Below the pieces are notes generated by a model. It saw only the letters and a program-made list of their open reading frames with translations. It was not told the DNA's origin and did not search any database. From NCBI GenBank assembly GCA_002339805.1, contig DDKW01000021.1:1-16294 (forward strand): a DNA stretch of 16,294 bases. The letters run 5' to 3'. Positions 1 through 6,783 of this stretch are shown one piece after another (position 1 is the stretch's first letter; each line of letters starts with the position of its first letter). Position numbers and translations under genes: made by a program. The DNA is from Dehalococcoidia bacterium UBA2588. GTDB taxonomy: Bacteria > Chloroflexota > Dehalococcoidia > Lucifugimonadales > UBA3495.

Positions 1-117
1 GCATTTAATGCTGTTATATGCTCATGATGTATGTTACGAATTTTCATCTTAAAAGGGAGCAAATCATAGTTTAATGCCAGATATGAGTTTTATCACGAGC
101 TAATGTTGCAAATGTAT

Positions 118-147
118 TTGACAATGAGACTCATTCTCATTTATAAT
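118..147 (+). promoter_or_regulatory. Near-consensus sigma-70 promoter with overlapping Fur-box-like operator
   Basis: TTGACA at 118-123 and TATAAT at 142-147 are both perfect hexamers, separated by 18 bp. The spacer, together with the last base of the -35, is a 19-bp inverted repeat (123-141), AATGAGACTCATTCTCATT, with perfect 7-nt arms and only one mismatched base pair in the whole palindrome. Its core (125-139) matches 11 of the 14 specified positions of the 7-1-7 Fur consensus TGATAATNATTATCA. A repressor bound here would block RNA polymerase directly. The metal or regulator cannot be fixed from sequence; Fur is favoured, and Zur or PerR are alternatives. No protein gene follows on the same strand before the antisense zinc-ribbon gene. 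Confidence 0.65.
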
Positions 148-259
148 ATGAAAATATTAAGTTTGGGGGAATTTATATAGTATTGAAATAAAAAATTAGA
201 CGTCACGATAGGGTCCTGAAGCATCGTAGATTTGAATACGTAGAAATTCAGCCAAGTAG

Positions 260-295
260 ACAGGCCTTCAAAATTGTGAAACAGTGAAAGCCTGT
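260..295 (+). repeat. Inverted repeat (hairpin) with 9-nt arms
   Basis: ACAGGCCTT (260-268) pairs with AAAGCCTGT (287-295) at 8 of 9 positions around an 18-nt loop. It lies downstream of the promoter at 118-147 and beyond the stop of the zinc-ribbon gene. No run of T follows on either strand, so it is not a clear intrinsic terminator. It could be structure in an RNA read from that promoter. Confidence 0.4.
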
Positions 296-318
296 TGATG
301 ATTAGAGTTGATTAGTTG

Positions 319-600
319 TTATTCGCGGTTATTGCTAAAGCAGTCGCTGCAGTACACAGGCCTATCACCTCTAGGTTTGAAAGGTACTTGTGCATCTACA
401 CCGCATTCGGCGCAAGTAATGTCGAATAGCTCTCTTGGGCCACTAGATCGTTGTTCTGATCTTCTAGTGCTCCTGCAAGGCTGACATCGTTTTGGTTCAT
501 TTACGAACCCTCGTGAATTAAAGAACTCTTGCTCACCCACCGTGAATATGAAATCTGCTCCACAGTCTGAGCATTGTAATGTTTTATCTGACAGTGCCAC
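319..600 (-). CDS. Small zinc-ribbon protein with two CxxC/CxxC modules
   Basis: The 93-residue protein is built from two four-cysteine zinc ribbons. The first uses C10/C13 and C39/C42 and contains the GEQEFF...NEPKRC segment typical of the 'probable zinc-ribbon' (zf-trcl-like) family. The second uses C63/C66 and C84/C87, exactly the CxxC-x17-CxxC spacing of a small family found in Chloroflexota and candidate phyla. A basic, serine-rich linker (about 43-57) joins them. The start is GTG at 598-600, preceded by a strong AAGGAGG seven bases upstream, which fixes it despite the non-ATG codon. There are no membrane segments, so it is presumably cytoplasmic. The function is not known; nucleic-acid or protein binding is a guess from the fold. 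It is likely transcribed alone from its own promoter at about 668-695. Confidence 0.85.
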   Translation of the reverse strand: MALSDKTLQCSDCGADFIFTVGEQEFFNSRGFVNEPKRCQPCRSTRRSEQRSSGPRELFDITCAECGVDAQVPFKPRGDRPVYCSDCFSNNRE

Positions 601-667
601 CTGTCGACCTCCTTGGGTTGTTTGTAAGAGAATTTTGTAATTTCCCCTACTCCCTCTATTTGGTCAT

Positions 668-695
668 ATTATATATCCCTTTGCATTATTTGCAA
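668..695 (-). promoter_or_regulatory. Probable promoter of the zinc-ribbon gene
   Basis: On the minus strand, TTGCAA (690-695) and TATAAT (668-673) are separated by 16 bp. They lie about 70 bp upstream of the GTG start, leaving a leader of roughly 60 nt that contains the AAGGAGG site. The -35 overlaps one arm of the inverted repeat at 692-706. Confidence 0.5.
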
Positions 696-706
696 CTTTT
701 TGTTGC
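692..706. repeat. Short inverted repeat GCAAC-N5-GTTGC
   Basis: Perfect 5-nt arms flank a T5 loop. It overlaps the -35 of the zinc-ribbon promoter, so it could be an operator. It is too short to be sure it is more than chance in AT-rich DNA. Confidence 0.3.
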
Positions 707-829
707 TATAACATTAATTTTTTGCGCATACGATTACGAAAAAAGAAATAAATGTTAAAAATAATGCTGATTCCAACTATGATTACTTCATTGGATCTGA
801 TAACCACTCGGAATTAGTTATTTAGATTA

Positions 830-905
830 TGGTACCCCAGGCAGGATTCGAACCTGCGACCTACTGCTTAGAAGGCAGTCACTCTATCCACTGAGTTACT
901 GGGGC
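830..905 (-). tRNA. tRNA-Arg (anticodon UCU)
   Basis: The minus strand folds as a complete 76-nt cloverleaf. The acceptor stem is GCCCCAG/CTGGGGT, with a G-U first pair. The D arm contains CTCAGTGGATAGAG. The anticodon stem ACTGC/GCAGT encloses the loop CTTCTAA, giving anticodon TCT, which reads AGA. The T arm is GCAGG-TTCGAAT-CCTGC. The discriminator base is A and the 3' CCA is encoded (830-832). No intron or damage is seen. Recognition of AGA suits the codon use of this AT-rich genome. Confidence 0.97.
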
Positions 906-921
906 AACTCACAGGAGCAAT

Positions 922-927
922 ATTATA
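922..927 (-). promoter_or_regulatory. Probable -10 box of tRNA-Arg promoter
   Basis: On the minus strand a perfect TATAAT lies 16 nt upstream of the tRNA 5' end, the right place for a short-leader tRNA transcript. I see no good -35 at 16-18 bp, so only the -10 is called. Confidence 0.4.
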
Positions 928-1019
928 TCTGATTTTTTTTATGATGCATAACTCTGCAAACACTTGAATCAATTAGCATGGTATCCTTGTTGTGATGGAA
1001 CTTCCCAGGAGAGACTTAC

Positions 1020-1418
1020 ATGATTAACTTTAAATCCATATTACTTGGGAGTGTTGTGACAATTGGTTTTGTCACACTGCTTTCCTGCTCTACCGAACCT
1101 CAGGTTTCATATGAATCTTTAACATGCCAAGATTTATCTGACCAGTGGGTGGGACATAAATGGAAAGATAATTTCAAACGAAAAAATGAAATATTAGCGA
1201 TCAATGTCTCTCAAAGACTTGATAAAACAACTGGGAACATAGAAGGTATGGGCTGTGACTCAGTGGCAACACTGAAATATGGACTCACGAAACGAGAAAT
1301 GAAGAATCATGAGGAAGAAATAATATTGCAAGCGTGGAAACAAACTGACGGTTCTGTAAAGCATGAGTTTGCATTTTGCTATCTCTGGCCTTGCGAAAAA
1401 TTATTTAATGATCGGTAA
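1020..1418 (+). CDS. Hypothetical small lipoprotein
   Basis: The 132-residue protein opens with a signal peptide: K5, a hydrophobic stretch of about residues 7-21, and a lipobox L-L-S-C ending at C23. It should therefore be a lipid-anchored protein on the outside of the cytoplasmic membrane. The mature part is hydrophilic and charged, with four further cysteines (C36, C79, C120, C125) that could form two disulfides. I do not recognise a family. The start is ATG at 1020, supported by AGGAGAG at 1007-1013. It ends 29 bp before the B12-binding mutase subunit and may share its transcript, but nothing in the sequence ties it functionally to cobalamin or methylmalonyl-CoA. Confidence 0.8.
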   Translation: MINFKSILLGSVVTIGFVTLLSCSTEPQVSYESLTCQDLSDQWVGHKWKDNFKRKNEILAINVSQRLDKTTGNIEGMGCDSVATLKYGLTKREMKNHEEEIILQAWKQTDGSVKHEFAFCYLWPCEKLFNDR

Positions 1419-1447
1419 CGCAAAACTGTGATCCAAGAGGTCGAATT

Positions 1448-1852
1448 ATGAACGAAAGACATACACGAGTATTAGTTGCCAAGCCTGGACTGGATGGACA
1501 TGATCGAGGAGCTAAAGTTGTAGCGAGAGCTTTGCGAGATGCTGGGCTAGAAGTTATATATACAGGAATTAGACAAACCCCAGAAATGATTGTTAAAGCT
1601 GCGATACAGGAAGATGTACAAGTACTGGGTTTGAGCGTGCTGTCGGGAGCACATGTTGAAATGACTAGAGAAATATTAACGCTCTTGGCTAATCAACAAG
1701 TAGACGATATGTTGATTGTTTTAGGAGGCATAATCCCAGAACAGGATAGGTCCGTTTTGAAAGAGATGGGCGTATATGAGGTTTTTGGACCAGGAACCAC
1801 TACGGAAGAGATTGTAAATTGCATTAAAGAAGCAGGCAAAACCGTCCTTTGA
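1448..1852 (+). CDS. mcmA2: Methylmalonyl-CoA mutase, small B12-binding subunit
   Basis: At 134 residues this is the stand-alone cobalamin-binding (Rossmann-like) domain found at the C-terminus of one-chain methylmalonyl-CoA mutases. The base-off/His-on motif DxHxxG is present as D16-G-H18-D-R-G21, with H18 the expected lower axial cobalt ligand. S63-x-L65 and G93-G94 match the other B12-loop positions. It should pair with the catalytic large subunit encoded at 12197-13843 on the other strand to interconvert methylmalonyl-CoA and succinyl-CoA. The start ATG at 1448 is preceded by AGAGG. Split mutases are known in archaea and some bacteria. A different acyl-CoA mutase partner (isobutyryl-CoA mutase small subunit) would look similar, but the large subunit and epimerase in this window favour methylmalonyl-CoA. 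Confidence 0.92.
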   Translation: MNERHTRVLVAKPGLDGHDRGAKVVARALRDAGLEVIYTGIRQTPEMIVKAAIQEDVQVLGLSVLSGAHVEMTREILTLLANQQVDDMLIVLGGIIPEQDRSVLKEMGVYEVFGPGTTTEEIVNCIKEAGKTVL

Positions 1853-1918
1853 TCACTTAAAAATTGATGATCTAGTAAAAACCACGCCAAGTGCATGTTA
1901 AGCCGTTAGTCAGATCAC

Positions 1919-1946
1919 TTGACAATGCTATCTCAGGGAGTAATAT
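1919..1946 (+). promoter_or_regulatory. Probable promoter of the DUF177-to-RNase J operon
   Basis: TTGACA (1919-1924) is a perfect -35. TAATAT (1941-1946) follows after 16 bp. It lies about 70 bp upstream of the DUF177 start in the 163-bp gap after the B12 subunit gene, and it is the best promoter candidate before the tightly packed plus-strand genes. Confidence 0.5.
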
Positions 1947-2015
1947 TAGGCACGGAAAAAACTAATTTCGGATAAATAGGTTAACTACGCTCAGCGAAGT
2001 ACAACTATAAAATTC

Positions 2016-2522
2016 ATGCGATATAACGTTTCACAACTACTAATGAGTCCTACAGGGACTTCCTCTAATTTCCATACTGAAGAAGATATATTAATAGAAG
2101 ATATATTGATTCTTAATGGGCTTACTACCGATATGCTGAAAATGCATGAAGGAATATGGGTAAACATAAATGGACGAGGTAAAATACGGGGCACCTGTAG
2201 TAGGTGTGTAAGCCAATTTGAATATATTGTAGAAATTAAAGGCGAACAGGAATATGTTTCTGTGTTGGACATAAATCAGTATGAGTCTACCCCGACTGTG
2301 GACGTGTTTCTGATTGACGAAAGACATGAGTTAGACGTTGAAGAATTGGTAAGACAATCTGCGATAGTAGGAAATGATGTGAAAGTATTATGTTCGGAGT
2401 CATGTAAGGGAATATGCGCGGAATGTGGCACGAGTCTAAATAGTAATAATTGTGAGTGTGTAGAACGGTCTACAGATCCTAGATGGGACGCTCTGATAAA
2501 ATTAACCAAAGGCAAAATATAG
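2016..2522 (+). CDS. yceD: DUF177/YceD family protein
   Basis: The 168-residue protein matches the YceD/DUF177 family in its N-terminal MxYNVSQLLxSPxG start, a central CxxC (C61/C64), a C-terminal cysteine cluster (C126, C130, C134, C137, C146, C148) and the closing DPRW-x2-L motif (154-160). The family is almost always encoded just upstream of rpmF, as here (16 bp gap), and has been linked to 23S rRNA maturation. The cysteine clusters suggest metal binding. Residues 23-32 are an exact EDILI duplication caused by a 15-bp tandem repeat. The ATG start has only a weak ribosome-binding site but fits the family N-terminus. Confidence 0.9.
   Translation: MRYNVSQLLMSPTGTSSNFHTEEDILIEDILILNGLTTDMLKMHEGIWVNINGRGKIRGTCSRCVSQFEYIVEIKGEQEYVSVLDINQYESTPTVDVFLIDERHELDVEELVRQSAIVGNDVKVLCSESCKGICAECGTSLNSNNCECVERSTDPRWDALIKLTKGKI
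2082..2111 (+). repeat. 15-bp tandem duplication inside yceD
   Basis: Two consecutive 15-bp copies (2082-2096 and 2097-2111) agree at 13 of 15 bases and encode EDILI twice in frame. The two differences are silent, so the repeat is diverging at the DNA level while the protein stays the same. Confidence 0.75.
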
Positions 2523-2538
2523 AATAGGGATCAGTGAA

Positions 2539-2715
2539 ATGGGAGCATTACCTAAAAAGAAAATAACCAGAGCTCGGCGAGGCAGAAGACTTAGTTCTTA
2601 CCGCATGGCTAGAGTTAACAAAATTACATGTAATAGATGCCAAAATTCTAAACTGCCTCATGTTGCGTGTCAGCATTGCGGCTATTACAGAGGCAGACAA
2701 GTGATCGAAGTCTAG
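2539..2715 (+). CDS. rpmF: 50S ribosomal protein L32
   Basis: This 58-residue gene reads MGALPKKKITRARRGRR at its start, the classic L32 N-terminus that enters the large subunit. A zinc-binding pair follows, C-N-R-C and C-Q-H-C (about residues 34-50), and then GYYRGR near the end. This is a zinc-containing (C+) form of L32. The length is normal. It sits between yceD and fabD, a widely conserved arrangement linking ribosome assembly to fatty-acid synthesis. The ATG follows the yceD stop by 16 bp. Confidence 0.95.
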   Translation: MGALPKKKITRARRGRRLSSYRMARVNKITCNRCQNSKLPHVACQHCGYYRGRQVIEV

Positions 2716-2764
2716 CCAATCACAATGGAATGTACTTATGATTGGTGAAGGATGGAGTGTATAA

Positions 2765-3706
2765 ATGGAAACTGAAATGTTAGTTTCAACAGTTTTCCCT
2801 GGACAGGGATCACAAGTAGTAGGCATGGGTAAAGACCTTTGTGAGAATTTCAAACTTGCGAAAGAGGTTTTTGAAGAAGCGGACGATACTTTAGGATACA
2901 AATTGTCTGAACTTATGTTTAATGGGCCAGATAAAGATTTGGAAGATACCAGTTGCTCTCAGCCCGCTATTATGGCTGTGAGTGTTGCATGCTGGAGAGT
3001 TTTGAATGAATCCATAAAGGATATGCAATTAAAAGTTCAGTGTTCAGCAGGGCACAGCTTGGGTGAATATACATCTTTAGTTATATCCGGCGTTATTAAC
3101 TATTCCGATGGTTTGAAATTGGTGCAAGAAAGAGGTCGGTTGATGCATGATGCTTCTATAGCGAGACCTGGGACCATGGCGGCTATTATTGGATTGAGTG
3201 AACAAGATGCAGATATTGTTTGTAAGCAAACAGGTGCTGAGATAGCAAATATCAATTCCAGTGATCAAATAGTTATTAGTGGAGACTTAGCATGTGTCAC
3301 AGATGCGGTGAAAGTAGCCTCGGATATGGGAGCAAGGAAAGTGATTGAATTGCCAGTAAGTGGTGCTTTCCATTCTTCATTGATGGAGTATGCGAGCGAG
3401 GGTTTGTCTAAAGTTCTTGATGAAATAGAATTTTGTGACTCTGATGTACCTATTATTGCCAATTCTACAGGATTACCAATGAATAATGCTGATGAAATTA
3501 AACAAGAGTTATTGAATGGTCTGTGTAGTTGTGTGCAATGGAAAGACTCCATACAGTATATGGTTAATAGTGGGGTTAACAATTTTATAGAATTTGGACC
3601 TAGTAGAGTGCTTTCTAGCCTGATAAAGAGAATCAACAAAGAGGTTACCGTCGATTCAATATCAAGTGTTAAAACTTTAGAACAATTTGTGGATTCGCAT
3701 TCTTAA
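2765..3706 (+). CDS. fabD: Malonyl-CoA:ACP transacylase
   Basis: The 313-residue enzyme moves the malonyl group from CoA to acyl carrier protein to start fatty-acid elongation. FPGQGSQ (11-17) is the family N-terminal loop. GHSLGEY (96-102) carries the nucleophile S98. R123 in QERGRLM binds the malonyl carboxylate, and H203 in GAFHS completes the catalytic pair. The C-terminal EFGPSRVLSSL is also typical. Length and motifs indicate an intact enzyme. The chosen ATG has GGATGGAG upstream; a second in-frame ATG four codons later is possible. Its acceptor ACP is encoded two genes downstream. Confidence 0.97.
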   Translation: METEMLVSTVFPGQGSQVVGMGKDLCENFKLAKEVFEEADDTLGYKLSELMFNGPDKDLEDTSCSQPAIMAVSVACWRVLNESIKDMQLKVQCSAGHSLGEYTSLVISGVINYSDGLKLVQERGRLMHDASIARPGTMAAIIGLSEQDADIVCKQTGAEIANINSSDQIVISGDLACVTDAVKVASDMGARKVIELPVSGAFHSSLMEYASEGLSKVLDEIEFCDSDVPIIANSTGLPMNNADEIKQELLNGLCSCVQWKDSIQYMVNSGVNNFIEFGPSRVLSSLIKRINKEVTVDSISSVKTLEQFVDSHS

Positions 3707-3720
3707 GTTGGATTGAAGTT

Positions 3721-4146
3721 ATGTTGATGACAAAAGCAAGTATCCCTGATAAGAAAAAAGCTAGAGAATTGACTTTGCAAAAATTATACGCAGAGGAATT
3801 TCTGAAAGATTCTTATAAAGGGCAACTTCCATCCGAAGACGAGACTACCAAAAATGATGTAGGCGAGCTTCTATCGAAAGATTTAACACGTTTGATACTT
3901 GAAAGCAAAAAAGATTTGGATGCAATCATAAACCGACATGTTGTTACTTGGCCAGTTGAAAAATTAGCGCATGTCGATAAGAATATTTTGAGAATCGCAG
4001 TGATGGAACTTAAGTATATTGACAGCGTGCCTACCAAGGTGGCAGTCAATGAAGCAGTTGAAATGGCAAAAAAATATGGCAGTGAAAATTCTTACAAATT
4101 TGTTAATGGAGTTTTAGGATCCATTATCGAAGAAATTATAGATTAA
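3721..4146 (+). CDS. nusB: Transcription antitermination factor NusB
   Basis: The 141-residue all-helical protein shows the family beginning (KKARELTLQKLY, about 11-23), the middle WPxEKLAHVDKNILRIAVMEL segment (77-97) and the C-terminal signature VPTKVAVNEAVEMAKKYG followed by KFVNGVLGSI (103-135). NusB binds boxA in rRNA leaders together with S10 (NusE), supporting rRNA transcription and ribosome assembly. It begins 14 bp after fabD with a weak ribosome-binding site, so translation is probably coupled. A second ATG two codons in is an equally possible start. Confidence 0.95.
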   Translation: MLMTKASIPDKKKARELTLQKLYAEEFLKDSYKGQLPSEDETTKNDVGELLSKDLTRLILESKKDLDAIINRHVVTWPVEKLAHVDKNILRIAVMELKYIDSVPTKVAVNEAVEMAKKYGSENSYKFVNGVLGSIIEEIID

Positions 4147-4174
4147 AATTTAATTCAAACAAAGAGGTGTATAC

Positions 4175-4432
4175 ATGGCAACTATTTATGACAGGATCAA
4201 AGAAATTGTAGTTGATAAACTTGGAGTAGACGAAGGAGAAGTATCTGAAACAGCTTCTTTTGTTGAAGACCTTAATGCTGACTCGCTGGATTTGGTAGAA
4301 CTTATTATGGCTTTTGAAGAAGAATTCTCTACCGACAGTAGTCCGATCGAAATTTCAGATGAAGATGCTGCTAATATTTTGACCGTAGGAGATGCTGTAA
4401 CGCATTTGAAAGCCGCTGGTATTGAGGATTAG
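4175..4432 (+). CDS. acpP: Acyl carrier protein
   Basis: At 85 residues and strongly acidic, this is a normal ACP. The DSLDLVEL motif carries S37, the attachment site for 4'-phosphopantetheine. The protein carries growing acyl chains in type II fatty-acid synthesis and receives malonate from the FabD encoded upstream. Ketoacyl synthases and reductases are not in the window. AAAGAGGTG upstream of the ATG is a good ribosome-binding site, stronger than those of its neighbours, which fits the high ACP demand. Confidence 0.97.
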   Translation: MATIYDRIKEIVVDKLGVDEGEVSETASFVEDLNADSLDLVELIMAFEEEFSTDSSPIEISDEDAANILTVGDAVTHLKAAGIED

Positions 4433-4445
4433 TCAATTCCCATAG

Positions 4446-5069
4446 ATGTTGAGCAAAAAATCAAAGCACGATCTGCTAAATAATTTATCGTTACAGGTTC
4501 TGGATTGTGTCAATTGTGAACTATCCCAATCTCGTACCTGTGCTGTACCTGGTATGGGATCGTCCGACTCACCAGTGATGTTTATTGGTGAAGCACCGGG
4601 ATACCATGAAGATATATCTGGTTTTCCTTTTGTTGGATCGGCAGGAAAATTACTTACTGATTTGTTGAACGAGATTTCTATGTCTCGAGATTCTGTCTAC
4701 ATTACCAATATTGTGAAATGTAGGCCTCCGGAAAATCGGAACCCATATCTTTCGGAAATAAAACAATGTGAATCATATTTAAGTAGACAAATATCGATGA
4801 TTGATCCGCTCTTAATTGTTCCTTTGGGTAAATTTGCTATGAATTATTTCATCCCGGGAGAACTTATAACTAGTGTTTCAGGTACTATCCAAGAGATAAA
4901 TGATAGACATGTTTACCCATTGTTACATCCTGCCGCAGCTTTAAGAAAGACTGAATACAAAAATAGACTAAAAGAAGATTTTTTAAAAATTCCTTCTATT
5001 CTTGATAAGTTAACATCACGTCAGTATCTTACCGACTCCAATCCTTTATTTTGCTCGGAATTATCATGA
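4446..5069 (+). CDS. udg: Family 4 uracil-DNA glycosylase (iron-sulfur type)
   Basis: The 207-residue enzyme should remove uracil from DNA to begin base excision repair. The active-site loop is GEAPG (48-52), followed by FVGSAGKLL (62-70), TNIVKCRPPENR (87-98) and HPAA (161-164) in the expected order. C21/C24 plus C92 and C108 have the spacing of the four ligands of a [4Fe-4S] cluster, separating it from family 1 Ung. Family 4 enzymes are common in thermophiles and in many Chloroflexota. It follows acpP by 13 bp, and its stop overlaps the RNase J start (ATGA). Confidence 0.94.
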   Translation: MLSKKSKHDLLNNLSLQVLDCVNCELSQSRTCAVPGMGSSDSPVMFIGEAPGYHEDISGFPFVGSAGKLLTDLLNEISMSRDSVYITNIVKCRPPENRNPYLSEIKQCESYLSRQISMIDPLLIVPLGKFAMNYFIPGELITSVSGTIQEINDRHVYPLLHPAAALRKTEYKNRLKEDFLKIPSILDKLTSRQYLTDSNPLFCSELS

Positions 5070-6700
5070 ATAATTCAGGATTGAGAATTATTCCATTTGG
5101 AGGTTTGGGAGAAATAGGGAAAAACATGATGGTTATAGAGGGACAAAATGATCTCGTTATGATTGACTGTGGTTTGCAATTCCCGGATGCTGATTTAAAA
5201 GGCGTAGACATGTTGGTTCCTGATGTGAGATATGTTATTGAGAGTAGCAAAAACGTCTCTATATTAATCACTCATGGGCATGAAGATCATATAGGAGCAT
5301 TAAGATATTTAGAACCTTTGTTGGATTGTAAGATATATGCCCCAAAATTTGCTGCTTTGCTTCTCACCAGAGAAAATAAATTTAAGAACCCAATTAAGAT
5401 AGTGGAAGAGCGCATAAGTTATAAAATCTCTGAAGAATTTCATGCAACTTGGTTTTCGATGAGTCATAGTATTCCTGATTCGATGGGCATAGTGTTAGAT
5501 ACATCATTGGGTAAGATAGTTCATACAGGAGATTTTAAATTAGATTTTGAAGACAAGAATTATCAAATTACAGATAAGTCATTCTTGGAAGATTTGAAAG
5601 ATCAAAATGTGGCTCTACTTATGTCGGACTCTACTTACGCAGAAATTCCAGGTGTTACTCCTTCTGAGGACATTCTAGATGAACCCTTAACAAACATTAT
5701 AAAAAATGCTCCAGGGAGGTGCATTTTTTCAACTTTTTCTTCTTTGATTCGTCGGATACAACGGATTATAGAAATTTCGGAACGCTATCAAAAAAAAGTA
5801 TGCTTTGTTGGTAGTAGCATGCATAAATATACAGACATAGCATTTGCTAATGGATATTTGAAAGCAGCTACAGGTACGGTAGTAAACGCGAAATATTTGT
5901 CTACGCTCGATCCTGCGGATGTAGTTATAATTATGACTGGGAGTCAAGGAGAGCCTAGATCTGCTTTGGTTAGGCTATCGGTTAATGAATTGGATGGAAT
6001 CAAATTAGATTCTAGAGACACGGTTGTTTTATCATCTGGTGTCATACCTGGGAATGAGAGAAAGGTATCAGGAGTGATTAACAAATTGGTTGGTAATTGT
6101 GCCGAAGTGATCTATCAACCATTAAATACAGTACATGTTCATGGTCACGCGGCTGCGGATGAGTTACGTTGGGTAATTGATACTGTTCAACCAAAGTATT
6201 TTGTTCCTGTACATGGTGAGCATAAACATTTAATCCAACATAGCAAACTGGCTAATAAATCAGGTTTAGGTGAAGACAGAGCCATCATAATGCGAGATGG
6301 TGATGTAGGAGTATTGGATTCTTTGGGTTTCAAATTAACGGATAAATTGGATTTGACTGACATTTGGGTGAAAGGTAGAAGACTCTATGATGCATGTGAA
6401 GTTCTTCAGAAAGAAAGACTTTCTGTATCTAATTCAGGTATATGTTTAATTAATTTGATGGTGAACAGGAAAGATGTTTTGACCTCAGAATGTTCTGAAT
6501 TTGGGGTGGTACCTAACAGGAATAAAAAAGATTTCATATCAGACGTTCAGGCGGCCATATCAGATAATCAGAAGAAATTGCTCGATTTGACTGATGATCT
6601 GGCCGTTAATAAAGGACGAATTGATGAACTTATTCGCAATATTATTTATAAAATGTACCATGTTTATCCTAAAATTATCTGTAATGTTACTTTTTCGTAA
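5066..6700 (+). CDS. rnj: Ribonuclease J
   Basis: This 544-residue metallo-beta-lactamase/beta-CASP nuclease degrades and matures mRNA and rRNA, with 5'-3' exonuclease and endonuclease activity in the family. Numbering from the ATG at 5066, the metal motif HGHEDH gives H70, H72, D74 and H75. H134 (SMSHS) and D156 (HTGDF) follow, then TGSQGEPRSAL (291-301), HVHGHAA (357-363) and H383 (PVHGEH). The length is close to the usual ~555. The ATG overlaps the preceding stop as ATGA, indicating translational coupling. An in-frame TTG at 5051 would add five residues but is less likely. It is the last gene of the operon. Confidence 0.95.
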   Translation: MNNSGLRIIPFGGLGEIGKNMMVIEGQNDLVMIDCGLQFPDADLKGVDMLVPDVRYVIESSKNVSILITHGHEDHIGALRYLEPLLDCKIYAPKFAALLLTRENKFKNPIKIVEERISYKISEEFHATWFSMSHSIPDSMGIVLDTSLGKIVHTGDFKLDFEDKNYQITDKSFLEDLKDQNVALLMSDSTYAEIPGVTPSEDILDEPLTNIIKNAPGRCIFSTFSSLIRRIQRIIEISERYQKKVCFVGSSMHKYTDIAFANGYLKAATGTVVNAKYLSTLDPADVVIIMTGSQGEPRSALVRLSVNELDGIKLDSRDTVVLSSGVIPGNERKVSGVINKLVGNCAEVIYQPLNTVHVHGHAAADELRWVIDTVQPKYFVPVHGEHKHLIQHSKLANKSGLGEDRAIIMRDGDVGVLDSLGFKLTDKLDLTDIWVKGRRLYDACEVLQKERLSVSNSGICLINLMVNRKDVLTSECSEFGVVPNRNKKDFISDVQAAISDNQKKLLDLTDDLAVNKGRIDELIRNIIYKMYHVYPKIICNVTFS

Positions 6701-6724
6701 AAATATGGCCCTAAATCGTAAGAC

Positions 6725-6760
6725 TTGAGTAATTATTCTCTGTTAACATAATCATTATCA
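6725..6760 (+). promoter_or_regulatory. Candidate ftsK promoter with an ATAAT-C-ATTAT palindrome
   Basis: TTGAGT (6725-6730) and CATAAT (6747-6752) are 16 bp apart, in the 83-bp gap before ftsK. The -10 overlaps a segment (6746-6760), ACATAATCATTATCA, that matches 12 of 14 specified positions of the 7-1-7 Fur consensus. AT-rich palindromes arise easily by chance in such DNA, and ftsK is not an expected iron-regulated gene. Confidence 0.35.
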
Positions 6761-6783
6761 GGAAATGTGATTGGTTAGATAAT

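Larger units (their letters stand above)
1..318. other. Left-edge intergenic region with no convincing coding sequence
   Basis: No open frame here has length, a ribosome-binding site or recognisable protein content that would make it a gene. The longest readable plus-strand frames are under 20 codons. A 10-codon frame begins at the ATG directly after the -10 box (148-180), but it has no separate ribosome-binding site. The region does contain a strong plus-strand promoter (118-147) with an embedded palindrome. Downstream of it are two inverted-repeat segments (216-251 and 260-295). The tail of a gene from outside the window could end in the first 60 bases, but nothing supports that. Confidence 0.6.

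Noticed and set aside
830..905. tRNA-Arg as an integration site for a mobile element
   Set aside because: No integrase, no direct repeat of the tRNA 3' end and no foreign-looking cargo are seen in the window.
1851..1920. Direct repeat GATCACTT at 1851-1858 and 1913-1920
   Set aside because: Only 8 bp, no further similarity around it and no element between the copies; compatible with chance.
3265..3639. 124-codon open frame antisense to fabD
   Set aside because: It is a shadow of an intact fabD with all catalytic motifs. The translated sequence has no domain and no upstream signal.
5051..5065. TTG start that would lengthen RNase J by five residues
   Set aside because: The ATG at 5066 overlaps the previous stop as ATGA, a typical coupled start, and fits the family N-terminus better.
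6690..6708. TTTTT-CGT-AAAAA after RNase J as a terminator
   Set aside because: The stem is only A-T pairs and overlaps the stop codon, so it would not form a stable terminator hairpin.
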